Assembly: GCA_020073565.1 (NCBI GenBank)
Contig: JAIQEY010000045.1
Location: 1 to 45,269 of the forward strand
Origin: Terriglobia bacterium
Lineage (GTDB): Bacteria; Acidobacteriota; Terriglobia; Terriglobales; Acidobacteriaceae
DNA: 45,269 bases
Direction: 5' to 3'
Shown here: positions 24,204 through 31,437 of the stretch, one piece after another
Layout: every line of letters begins with the position of its first letter
Position numbering within the stretch: the stretch's first letter is position 1
Notes under the pieces: generated by a model
Told to the model about the DNA's origin: nothing
The model's input: the letters and a program-made list of their open reading frames with translations, nothing else
Databases searched by the model: none
Program-made: the position numbers and the translations under genes

Positions 24204-25287
24204 GTTTCTCCCTGGTGGCTGGTAGCGTGAATTTGAAGGTAGACCCCCGCCCGGGCTGGGACTCCACCCAGATCCTGCCCCCTTGGCGTTCGATAATCTT
24301 CTTGCAGATCGCCAGGCCAATGCCGCTGCCCGGGTATTCTGCGCGGGTATGTAAGCGCTTGAAGATGACGAAGACGATCTCCGCATCCTCGGGCGCAATG
24401 CCGATGCCGTTATCGGCCACCGAAAAAACCCATTCCCTACCTTGCTTGCTGGCACTGACGTGAATCGCAGGCGGTTCTGGACCGCGGAACTTGATCGCGT
24501 TTCCGATCAGATTCTGAAACACCTGCAGCAATTGCGAGCCATCGGCCATCACCGTCGGCAAAACATCGTGCCTGACTCGTACTCCACTTTCATCGACTGC
24601 GGCTCGAAGGTTCTTCACTGCCGTTTCCAGCACGGCATTGCAATCGGTGTTCTGGAGATCCGCGGCTTGCCGCCCGATGCGCGAAAAGGTCAACAGATCC
24701 TGGACCAGCACCTGCATACGCAGGGCGCCGTCCACTGCATAGTGGATATACTTGTCGGCGTTATCGTCGAGCTGGCCGCGATAGCGTTCCGCCAGAAGCT
24801 GCGTATAGGTGGCAACCATGCGCAATGGTTCCTGCAGGTCGTGCGAGGCCACATAGGCAAACTGCTCCAGGTCCTGGTTTGAACGGGCCAATTCCGCTAG
24901 CGTCTGCTTGTGTTCGTCCCGCAGTCTTTTGTCCTGTATGGCACGCCGCACCTTCTCCGGCAGGTGCGCCAAGTGGTCTTTCAGGACATAGTCGGCAGCG
25001 CCCTGTTTGATGCACTCCACCGCCGTGAGTTCGCCCAGCGAGCCTGATACCACGATGACCGGAACATCCAGCCTTTCCCGGCGCAAGACCTCGACCGATT
25101 CCATTCCATTCCAGGTCGGCAGCTTGTAGTCCGCCAGAATCACGTCGTAAGAGTTCCTTCGCACCAGGTCGGTGAATTCCTCGGCTGTCTGAGCGACCTC
25201 CGCCTGGGCCTCAAATCCGGCCTGCCGCAAGGCGCGCAACACCAGTTCGACGTCCGCGGGCTCATCCTCGACTAACAGAGCCCGCAA
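24175..25287 (-). CDS. Receiver-histidine kinase (REC-HisKA-HATPase)
   Basis: A 370-residue soluble hybrid: receiver first (E7-D8 pocket, acceptor D53 in VILADYKLPTWNG, S81 in IVVSG, lysine in YVLKDHL), then a coiled linker (HKQTLAELARSNQDLEQF), HisKA with H149 (YVASHDLQEPLRMV) and ATPase domain (QNLIGNAIKF, VADNGIGIAP, GSGIGLAICKKI). The start is TTG 25285-25287 with AAGG about ten bases upstream; the fold begins at residue 2, so no earlier start is needed. Its receiver is closely similar to the one fused to the alpha-glucan phosphorylase (same ILADY, IVVSG and DYVLK blocks). First gene of the minus-strand signalling run. Confidence 0.92.
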   Translation of the reverse strand: MRALLVEDEPADVELVLRALRQAGFEAQAEVAQTAEEFTDLVRRNSYDVILADYKLPTWNGMESVEVLRRERLDVPVIVVSGSLGELTAVECIKQGAADYVLKDHLAHLPEKVRRAIQDKRLRDEHKQTLAELARSNQDLEQFAYVASHDLQEPLRMVATYTQLLAERYRGQLDDNADKYIHYAVDGALRMQVLVQDLLTFSRIGRQAADLQNTDCNAVLETAVKNLRAAVDESGVRVRHDVLPTVMADGSQLLQVFQNLIGNAIKFRGPEPPAIHVSASKQGREWVFSVADNGIGIAPEDAEIVFVIFKRLHTRAEYPGSGIGLAICKKIIERQGGRIWVESQPGRGSTFKFTLPATREKHAHTDENRG

Positions 25288-25803
25288 CTTGCCGCTACCT
25301 TGGTCTGGGCGATGCGAGGCGGCTCTTTCGTCGATAGAGACCGTGGTCGTTGTGGACCTCCCGTGTTAACCGCCCGCGGGCGGCGCGAAAAATGTTGACA
25401 CTGGGACGACACTACGGACTTGTGGTCCCTACATTCGCCATCGGCCCGCCTCATTGAACCTTGAGTGGAAAGTAGTTGCCTTGACGCCCATACGACGTAG
25501 TCACCCCCTGACCCATCGCCGTGGCGTGACGTTTTTGGGCCCTGTCCTTCCGGGTGCAGGGCGGGCGAGAGTAGCGCAGTGCGGATTCTCGACAAAAAAG
25601 TCATTTCCCGCTTTGGCAGGAAATCAACGTTGGCAATACTAGAAGTCGAGAAGTGGTTGAGGGCTTTTGAAAGAGTTGCCAGCTCCAAAATCTCGCTCTC
25701 TCTGCATCTCAATGATCGTGTCAGCCCCTCAACGTTGTATTACCATACCTCTTCGACGGGCACTGTCGTCCTCGGCACCTGTTGTCGTCAGAAAGAAGGC
25801 GTC
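25288..25803. promoter_or_regulatory. Divergent intergenic region between signalling operon and hydrolase gene
   Basis: These 516 bases hold no gene I can support. They should contain the promoters for the minus-strand signalling run and for the plus-strand hydrolase gene. One clear structure is a perfect 14-bp palindrome, CCGCCCG/CGGGCGG, at 25370-25383, 83 bases upstream of the kinase start; it could be a regulator site or part of a leader hairpin. Open frames on both strands here are low in conserved features and are left out. Confidence 0.4.
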
Positions 25804-26589
25804 ATGAACCGCATCACTCTCGTCTTGATCGTTCTATTCACGCAGGCGGTTTGGGCCCAAGACTGGGCGCGCACTCAGTTGGAAAAGTCGCCTCGGCATC
25901 GCGAATGGGTCACGGTGAAGCATGATGGCCGCTTGGTAGAGACCTTCGTCGTGTATCCCGAGTCTAAGGACAAGAGGCCGGTAGTTCTTCTCATTCACGA
26001 GATCTTTGGTATGTCGGACTGGGTCCAGGATCTTGCCGACCAGGTGGCCGCAGCAGGTTACATTGCGGTAGCCCCAGACCTCCTCTCCGGAATGGCCCCC
26101 AACGGCGGACGCACCTCTGACATGGCGCAGGACAAGATCACGGAAGCGGTGAGCCATCTCAATCCGGACCAGGTCACCGCCGATCTCAACGCTGTAGCCG
26201 ATTACGCCAAGAAACTCTCTGCGTCTAGCGGCAAGTTGTTTGTAGGAGGCTTCTGCTGGGGCGGAGGGCAAACCTTCCGCTTCGCGACCAATCGGTCCGA
26301 TCTTGACGGCGCTTTTGTGTTCTATGGCCCTCCTCCCGACAAGGATGGCATGACGCGAATCAAGGCTCCGGTTTATGGATTCTACGCGGGCAACGACTCG
26401 CGCATTGATGCCACGCTGCCCGATACCACGGCGCAGATGAAAGCGGCCGGCAAAACCTTCGAGCCGGTGGTCTATGACAATGCCGGACATGGTTTCATGC
26501 GTGCCGGCGAGGCTCCTGACGCCAATGATGCGAACAAGAAAGCCCGCCGGGACGCGTGGGTTCGATGGAAGGATCTCTTGGGAAAATAA
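25804..26589 (+). CDS. Secreted dienelactone-hydrolase-family protein
   Basis: A 261-residue alpha/beta hydrolase with a signal peptide (residues 1-19, MNRITLVLIVLFTQAVWAQ). The core shows VVLLIHEIFGMSDWVQDLA (oxyanion side), nucleophile C151 in VGGFCWGGGQ (family G-x-C-x-G), an acid in YAGNDSRID (D198 or D202) and H229 in NAGHGFMR. A Cys-Asp-His triad is the hallmark of dienelactone hydrolases, which open lactones in chlorocatechol breakdown; exported relatives mostly have unknown ester or lactone substrates. The ATG at 25804 fits the signal peptide and has GAAGG upstream; the open frame from 25579 is unconserved. It stands alone and ends at a likely hairpin terminator. Confidence 0.87.
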   Translation: MNRITLVLIVLFTQAVWAQDWARTQLEKSPRHREWVTVKHDGRLVETFVVYPESKDKRPVVLLIHEIFGMSDWVQDLADQVAAAGYIAVAPDLLSGMAPNGGRTSDMAQDKITEAVSHLNPDQVTADLNAVADYAKKLSASSGKLFVGGFCWGGGQTFRFATNRSDLDGAFVFYGPPPDKDGMTRIKAPVYGFYAGNDSRIDATLPDTTAQMKAAGKTFEPVVYDNAGHGFMRAGEAPDANDANKKARRDAWVRWKDLLGK

Positions 26590-26591
26590 CT

Positions 26592-26612
26592 GTCGGCGGC
26601 TCCCGCGCCGAC
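26592..26612 (+). terminator. Possible terminator hairpin after the hydrolase gene
   Basis: GTCGGCG (26592-26598), loop GCTCCCG, CGCCGAC (26606-26612), starting 3 bases after the hydrolase stop. It is followed by a T-enriched but interrupted stretch, so efficiency is uncertain. Confidence 0.45.
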
Positions 26613-26640
26613 TTAGATACCTCATTGTTTGTTGGCCAGC

Positions 26641-26715
26641 CTCACATCGTCAGAACGACGCGGAACTGTGCGTTACCGCTCAGCATTCGCGCGTAGGCCT
26701 CGTTCGCTTTTTCGA
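26641..26715 (-). pseudogene. C-terminal remnant of a zinc-dependent alcohol dehydrogenase
   Basis: Minus-strand translation just after the AraC stop reads IEKANEAYARMLSGNAQF, then RVVLTM and a TGA at 26641-26643. This closely resembles the last residues of YahK/AdhP-type medium-chain dehydrogenases (family ending: NEAYERML...YRFVIDM). Nothing of the Rossmann or zinc-binding parts is present: going upstream the frame enters the 3' end of the AraC gene in another frame. I read it as the tail of a deleted gene that once followed the AraC regulator. Recognition is by eye, over about 25 residues. Confidence 0.6.
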
Positions 26716-26720
26716 TTTGG

Positions 26721-27680
26721 TCAGACCCAGAGCCGATTTTCTTGACGCAGTCTGGCGATGTCCCTCGTTGGCGCACTCCCGAAGAAGCGGCTGTATTCTC
26801 GGCTGAACTGCGAAGCGCTCAGATAGCCTACGCGCTGACTCGCAGTACCCGCGTCCATCATCGTGGACAACATGAGACGCCTGGCCTCCTGCAGTCGCAG
26901 CACCTTTTGATAGTGCAGCGGGCTCATCGAAGTGACGGACTTAAAGTGTTCGTGGAAGGAGGAAACACTCATGTGCACCAATTCGGCCAACTCTTCGACT
27001 TTCATGGGCCGAGAGTAGTTGGCGCGCAGCCAGGAAATGGCCTTCGCAACTCGGTGCACGCTCGATTCTGCAAAGCCCATTTGAGCCACGCGAACCCCAA
27101 TGGGGCTGCGTAGTAGCCGGATCAAAATCTCATCCATCACAAGCGGGGCGAGCAGTTCAGCCTCGCCGGGCTGCGCCAGGCACTCCATCAACCTCGTCGC
27201 GGCGTTGACAACGCTCTCGTCAGCCGGAGTCACGTAAACGGCGCTCCTGTCTTGAACGGGAGGCACACCGTGCGGAAACACCTTCAACACCAACTCGGCA
27301 ATCTTGCGTGGCTGGAAGTCCAGCTTCAGTGCGAGGTAGGGCTCAGAATGGCTGGCTTGCGTGACTTGGGCAGCAACTGGCAGGGCAACGGAGAACACGA
27401 TCATGCGCGACGGATCGTATTCGTAGACCTCCTGCCCCACGATGACGGTCTTCGCTCCCTGAGCGGCGATGCACAACGAGGCCGACCGCACGGCATGCAC
27501 ACACTCCCTGTTGGTTCGTGAAATGCGAATGGCATGCAAACCAGGGATGCGCAGCTCAAAACTTCCGTTGTGAGGGGCATAGGCGGCAATCAGGCGGGAC
27601 AGCTTCTCCAGGTCTGGCTCGTTTGGGGCCGGAATCTTGTCTGCCCGCCACGCCAGTGCAATCTTGCCGTTGGCCTTCAC
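26721..27680 (-). CDS. AraC-family transcriptional regulator
   Basis: A 319-residue regulator with an AraC_N-type N-terminal domain (about 20-180; IRISRTNRECVHAVRSASLC, YEYDPSRMIVFSVALPV) and a C-terminal pair of HTH motifs (about 215-315): MKVEELAELVHMSVSSFHEH, SPLHYQKVLRLQEARRLML, and RVGYLSASQFSREYSRFFG. AraC_N regulators of this type often control aldehyde or alcohol dehydrogenase and aldo/keto reductase genes. GTG start at 27678-27680. It lies 36 bases after the DUF385 gene on the same strand and is the last gene of the detoxification operon, so it probably regulates that operon. The very C-terminus abuts the dehydrogenase remnant and may be altered by the same deletion. Confidence 0.92.
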   Translation of the reverse strand: MKANGKIALAWRADKIPAPNEPDLEKLSRLIAAYAPHNGSFELRIPGLHAIRISRTNRECVHAVRSASLCIAAQGAKTVIVGQEVYEYDPSRMIVFSVALPVAAQVTQASHSEPYLALKLDFQPRKIAELVLKVFPHGVPPVQDRSAVYVTPADESVVNAATRLMECLAQPGEAELLAPLVMDEILIRLLRSPIGVRVAQMGFAESSVHRVAKAISWLRANYSRPMKVEELAELVHMSVSSFHEHFKSVTSMSPLHYQKVLRLQEARRLMLSTMMDAGTASQRVGYLSASQFSREYSRFFGSAPTRDIARLRQENRLWV

Positions 27681-27716
27681 GCCTTCGAGAATACCTCCTT
27701 TGGGATCATTGTGCGC

Positions 27717-28088
27717 TCATCGCATTTGAGCGAGGACGGCAACGTCGAACTTTGAATAGTACTTCTTCACGTCGCCGGCCCCGTACTTGTCGCGGAATTT
27801 CTCGACCACAGACGAGACCCGATTCGCATCCGTGATAGGAACGGCCTGAAATTCAGCCTCTGCGCCGCGCGCATCGATCCGAATCATCGGGTTCTTGAGC
27901 GCGTTCTTGTACCACTGCGTATCCGACCCCTTTACCGGCAGGAGGTAAAGCTTATCTTCGTCCAATACGAACCAGACCGGGTTTGAGATGGTGCGTCCTG
28001 ACTTTCTGCCGGTCACGGTGATGTTAATTTCGCGATATCGGGAAAGGCGGTCCTTTAGAGCATCGTTCCGCGCTGGTTTATTGCTCAT
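27717..28088 (-). CDS. DUF385/nitroreductase-like split-barrel protein
   Basis: A 123-residue protein of the F420/FMN split-barrel type. The diagnostic block is INITVTGRKSGRTISNPVWF, followed by LYLLPVKGSDTQWYKNALKN and a final DVKKYYSKFDVAVLA. Relatives are deazaflavin-dependent nitroreductases (Ddn-like) and quinone reductases. Whether this organism makes F420 is not visible, so the cofactor is open. It lies 11 bases after the cupin gene and 36 bases before the AraC gene, within an operon of reductases, which suggests a role in removing reactive carbonyls or quinones. Confidence 0.8.
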   Translation of the reverse strand: MSNKPARNDALKDRLSRYREINITVTGRKSGRTISNPVWFVLDEDKLYLLPVKGSDTQWYKNALKNPMIRIDARGAEAEFQAVPITDANRVSSVVEKFRDKYGAGDVKKYYSKFDVAVLAQMR

Positions 28089-28099
28089 CCAAATCTCCT

Positions 28100-28501
28100 T
28101 TATTTCTCGGCGCGGTATTGTTCGTCGCTGACCTGCTCCATCCAGTCGACCACCTTACCGTCTTTCTTTTCCTGAATGGCGATGTGCGTCATGGCCGTGG
28201 TCGGCGTAGCCCCATGCCAATGCTTCTCGCCGGGCGAGAACCACACCACATCACCCGGCCGAATCTCCTCGATAGGGCCGCCTTCGCGCTGAACCCAGCC
28301 GCAGCCAGCCGTTACAATTAGCGTCTGCCCGAGCGGATGCGTATGCCACGCAGTGCGTGCGCCCGGCTCAAAAGTCACGCTGGCACCGCTCACGCGTGCC
28401 GGATCAGGTGCCTGAAAAAGCGGATCAATTCGTACGGTGCCAGTGAACCACTCTGCCGGCCCCTTAGCGGAAGGTTGCGAGCCAACTCTTCTGATTTCCA
28501 T
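28100..28501 (-). CDS. Small cupin-domain protein (mandelonitrile-lyase-like cupin type)
   Basis: A 133-residue single-cupin protein. Motif 1 is WHTHPLGQTLIVTAGCGWV (H53, H55, Q59) and motif 2 is IRPGDVVWFSPGEKHWHGA (H94/H96), giving a metal site of three histidines plus glutamine. The family includes manganese hydroxynitrile lyase-type cupins and many proteins of unknown function encoded beside aldo/keto reductases and carboxymuconolactone decarboxylases. The ATG at 28499-28501 is 14 bases after the upstream reductase stop. Probably cytoplasmic; no signal peptide. Confidence 0.88.
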   Translation of the reverse strand: MEIRRVGSQPSAKGPAEWFTGTVRIDPLFQAPDPARVSGASVTFEPGARTAWHTHPLGQTLIVTAGCGWVQREGGPIEEIRPGDVVWFSPGEKHWHGATPTTAMTHIAIQEKKDGKVVDWMEQVSDEQYRAEK

Positions 28502-28515
28502 TAATTGACTCCTTT

Positions 28516-29511
28516 TCAGCGACCGCTCATTTGCTCAATGTGTTCGGGATACCGAGCCCCTTGCACCGTAATCTTTGAGGCGGCGCTTTCAATCTCGCGG
28601 AGATCGTCGGTTGTCAGTTCGACCGCTGCCGCACCGATGTTTTCTTCGAGACGATGCAGCTTGGTCGTTCCTGGGATTGGAACTATGCATGCCTTTTGCG
28701 CCAGCAGCCAAGCCAGAGCGATTTGAGCAGGCGTCGCCGTCTTCCTTTGTGCGATCTTCTGAAGCAGATCGACCAAGGCCTGATTCGCTTTTCGGTTCTC
28801 CGGCGTAAACCGCGGGACAGTGTTGCGAAAATCGGAGCTATCGAACGTCGTGGTTTCGTCGATCTTGCCTGTCAGGAAACCCTTTCCCAGAGGGCTATAG
28901 GGAACGAAGCCGATTCCAAGTTCTTCAAGGGTCGGCAGCACTTCTTTCTCCGGTTCTCGGAACCAAAGCGAGTATTCGCTCTGGACAGCGGTGACCGGCT
29001 GAACGGCGTGTGCGCGACGGATCGTCTTTGCGGCTGCTTCCGACATGCCGAAGTGCTTGACCTTGCCTTGCTGAATGAGGTCCTTCACGGCACCGGCGAC
29101 GTCTTCGATTGGAACCACGGGGTCCACACGGTGCTGATAGTAGAGATCGATGGCATCGACCCTGAGCCGCTTGAGCGAGCCTTCGACAGACTGCTTGATG
29201 TGCTCCGGACGGCTATTCAGGCGTACCCAACCCGGACTTCCATCGGGTTTGAGCTCATAGGCGAACTTGGTGGCTATGACTACTTGTCCGCGGAAAGGAA
29301 ATAGCGCTTCGCCCACCAGCTCTTCGTTCAAGTACGGGCCGTAAACTTCGGCGGTGTCAAAGAATGTGATGCCGCGTTCCACGGCGGCACGCAGAACAGA
29401 GGTCATTTCCTGCTTGTCTTTGGGTGGGCCGTAGGAAAAGCTCATTCCCATGCAGCCGAGCCCGAGGGCTGAAACCTCAAGATTGCTTTTTCCAAGTTTG
29501 CGTTTTTGCAT
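28516..29511 (-). CDS. Aldo/keto reductase (paralogue 1)
   Basis: A 331-residue TIM-barrel NADPH-dependent oxidoreductase. The catalytic tetrad is visible: D52 and Y57 (FFDTAEVYGPY), K82 (VVIATKFAY) and H127 (YYQHRVDP). The phosphate-binding end has CIVPIPGTTKLHRLEENIGA. It reduces aldehydes or ketones; substrate unknown. The ATG at 29509-29511 begins at the conserved MQKRKLGKSNLEVSALGLG. It is a close relative of the gene at 30155-31147, from which it is separated by a lipocalin-like gene. Third gene of the operon. Confidence 0.94.
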   Translation of the reverse strand: MQKRKLGKSNLEVSALGLGCMGMSFSYGPPKDKQEMTSVLRAAVERGITFFDTAEVYGPYLNEELVGEALFPFRGQVVIATKFAYELKPDGSPGWVRLNSRPEHIKQSVEGSLKRLRVDAIDLYYQHRVDPVVPIEDVAGAVKDLIQQGKVKHFGMSEAAAKTIRRAHAVQPVTAVQSEYSLWFREPEKEVLPTLEELGIGFVPYSPLGKGFLTGKIDETTTFDSSDFRNTVPRFTPENRKANQALVDLLQKIAQRKTATPAQIALAWLLAQKACIVPIPGTTKLHRLEENIGAAAVELTTDDLREIESAASKITVQGARYPEHIEQMSGR

Positions 29512-29562
29512 TGTTCTCACCCCGTACACAGAGTTAGGCGTGCAATGATTTGCAGAGGCAGC

Positions 29563-30057
29563 CTAGTAATGCTCCCAAGCAACTCTCCAGTGTTCATCCG
29601 GGCTAGACGACTTCACGATTAGCTGTTTGCCGGAAAAGTCGTATACGCGCGGCAGGTTTTTGCCGATAAGGGTCCGGATCAGTGCGCCCTCGACGTGATA
29701 GGTGAAGCTGTGAGCGCGTTCGTCGATCTCATATGTGCCAAAGGAGGCCTCGTAGCCGCCCTGCGCGTATTGCACCGGCGCAGCGTTGGTCCCTGCCTGC
29801 GGGTTCCGATACATCACCTGGACCGACATGTGGCCGTCGCGCGTGTAGACAAGCAGCCCGGTACAGTCAGCCCTGTGAATTTTCCCGTCTGCGCCTTCCT
29901 CTTCGAGCCAGGCCAGCCGCCACGCTCCGACAAACCGGTCCCGGATGGCGTCATTTCCACCGCGGTCTTTTCCACTTTGGCCCTGGCTGCCGGACAGCGT
30001 CATTGCGGTCAGAGCGATACACAAAGACACTACGCCGAGCGAAAGCGGTTTTTTCAC
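29563..30057 (-). CDS. Exported lipocalin-like domain protein
   Basis: A 164-residue protein starting at GTG 30055-30057, with an excellent GAGGAG six bases upstream. A signal peptide follows (KKPLSLGVVSLCIALTAMTL). The mature part is one lipocalin-like domain: RFVGAWRLAWLEEEGADGK, GLLVYTRDGHMSVQVMYRNP, FGTYEIDERAHSFTYHVEGA, ending EHWRVAWEHY. Such domains form small beta-barrels; ligand unknown. A longer open frame to 30528 runs through the upstream reductase gene in another frame and is rejected. It lies between the two aldo/keto reductase genes and is the only exported product of the operon. Confidence 0.82.
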   Translation of the reverse strand: MKKPLSLGVVSLCIALTAMTLSGSQGQSGKDRGGNDAIRDRFVGAWRLAWLEEEGADGKIHRADCTGLLVYTRDGHMSVQVMYRNPQAGTNAAPVQYAQGGYEASFGTYEIDERAHSFTYHVEGALIRTLIGKNLPRVYDFSGKQLIVKSSSPDEHWRVAWEHY

Positions 30058-30154
30058 GTTTGGCTCCTCAACATTCGTGTCCCCGTTCGTGGTCCGCTCC
30101 GAGGCTTCCTCGAAGGCCAGGAGATAAAGGTCAATCGGCTTCTGGTGCGTAAAG

Positions 30155-31147
30155 TCAGCGGCCCACCAATTTTTGCAGTTCTTCGGGGTACCGAGCACCT
30201 TGCACCGCGATCTTTGAGGCTGCGGTTTCCAGTTCGCGGAGTTCGTCGGGCGAAAGTTCGACGTTAACGGCTCCGATGTTTTCTTCGAGGCGATGCAGCT
30301 TGGTCGTACCCGGGATCGGCACGATCCACGGTTTCTGCGCAAGCAGCCAAGCGAGTGCGATCTGAGCAGGTGTCGCCTTCTTCTGTTGCCTAAACTTGCC
30401 AACCAGATCCACCACCGCCTGATTAGCTTTCCGGTTCTCTGGCGCAAAGCGAGGGACGATGTTGCGGAAATCGCCTTTGTCGAACTTCGTATCTTCGCTG
30501 ATTTTTCCGGTAAGGAAGCCTTTACCAAGAGGACTGAATGGAACGAACCCGATCCCGAGTTCCTCCAGTGTCGGGATCACCTCCGCTTCAGGCTCTCTCC
30601 ACCAGAGCGAATACTCACTCTGGAGTGCAGTGACGGGTTGAACTGCGTGTGCACGACGAATGGTCTGCACGCCTGCTTCCGAGAGTCCGAAGTGCTTCAC
30701 CTTGCCTTCCTGAATCAGATCCTTCACGGCTCCGGCGACGTCTTCGATTGGAACGTCCGGATCGACGCGGTGCTGATAGAACAGGTCGATGACATCGGTC
30801 TTGAGGCGCTTCAGCGAGGCCTCGGCGACCTGCTTGATGTGCTCTGGCCGGCTGTCCAGTCCGGCCTGTTTGCGCGTGTCCGGGTCAAACTTGAACCCGA
30901 ACTTGGTGGCGATCACCACTGTTCCGTGGAACGGCGCGAGGGCTTCACCCACGAGTTCTTCGTTCGTAAACGGGCCGTAGACTTCAGCGGTGTCGAAGAA
31001 GGTGACGCCGCGTTCCACGGCTGCCCGGATGACCGAGATCATCTCCTGCGTGTCTCCGGCCGGGCCGTAGCCAAAGCTCATGCCCATGCAGCCCAACCCG
31101 AGAGCCGAGACTTCTAAGTTGCCATTTCCAAGTTTGCGCTTCTGCAT
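30155..31147 (-). CDS. Aldo/keto reductase (paralogue 2)
   Basis: A 330-residue aldo/keto reductase with tetrad D52, Y57 (FFDTAEVYGPF), K82 (VVIATKFGF) and H126 (FYQHRVDP), and the NADP end WIVPIPGTTKLHRLEENIGA. The ATG at 31145-31147 is preceded by AGAAGGAGAAAC and begins at MQKRKLGNGNLEVSALGLG. It is collinear with the gene at 28516-29511 without visible large indels, so the two arose by tandem duplication or recruitment of close relatives. First gene of the operon running to the AraC regulator. Confidence 0.94.
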   Translation of the reverse strand: MQKRKLGNGNLEVSALGLGCMGMSFGYGPAGDTQEMISVIRAAVERGVTFFDTAEVYGPFTNEELVGEALAPFHGTVVIATKFGFKFDPDTRKQAGLDSRPEHIKQVAEASLKRLKTDVIDLFYQHRVDPDVPIEDVAGAVKDLIQEGKVKHFGLSEAGVQTIRRAHAVQPVTALQSEYSLWWREPEAEVIPTLEELGIGFVPFSPLGKGFLTGKISEDTKFDKGDFRNIVPRFAPENRKANQAVVDLVGKFRQQKKATPAQIALAWLLAQKPWIVPIPGTTKLHRLEENIGAVNVELSPDELRELETAASKIAVQGARYPEELQKLVGR

Positions 31148-31437
31148 TGTTTCTCCTTCTCGAGGTACCATCACTAGCTCATGCAACTCGTGCGCGGCTG
31201 CTCTTTGGTGTCTGGACGCCGTCAGCAAGCCACTGCTTGTAGAAGACGAGATCAGCGCGACGCTCGCCGGGGCGGTAGTCTTCAGGAATGTTGATGAGAA
31301 AGTGTAGTCCGCTTAGACCTCGGGCATTTGCCTATTTCGCTGAAGTTCTTGCCAGATCCTCCGATATTCCCGGCGGCCATCGGACCGAGTCCGCACCTAC
31401 GAAATGACGGCCATACGACCAAGGATAGGGGATGTCA

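Noticed and set aside
25272..25712. 146-codon minus-strand frame upstream of the signalling operon
   Set aside because: No domain, and it overlaps the TTG start of the REC-kinase; composition like non-coding sequence.
29563..30528. 321-codon frame covering the lipocalin-like gene
   Set aside because: The first 157 codons run through the aldo/keto reductase gene in another frame; the GTG at 30057 with GAGGAG is the real start.
31200..31340. Minus-strand peptide GLHFLINIPEDYRPGERR and following residues upstream of an aldo/keto reductase gene
   Set aside because: About 50 residues between two stops, protein-like in composition and possibly the remnant of a gene, but I cannot match it to any family and it has no start.
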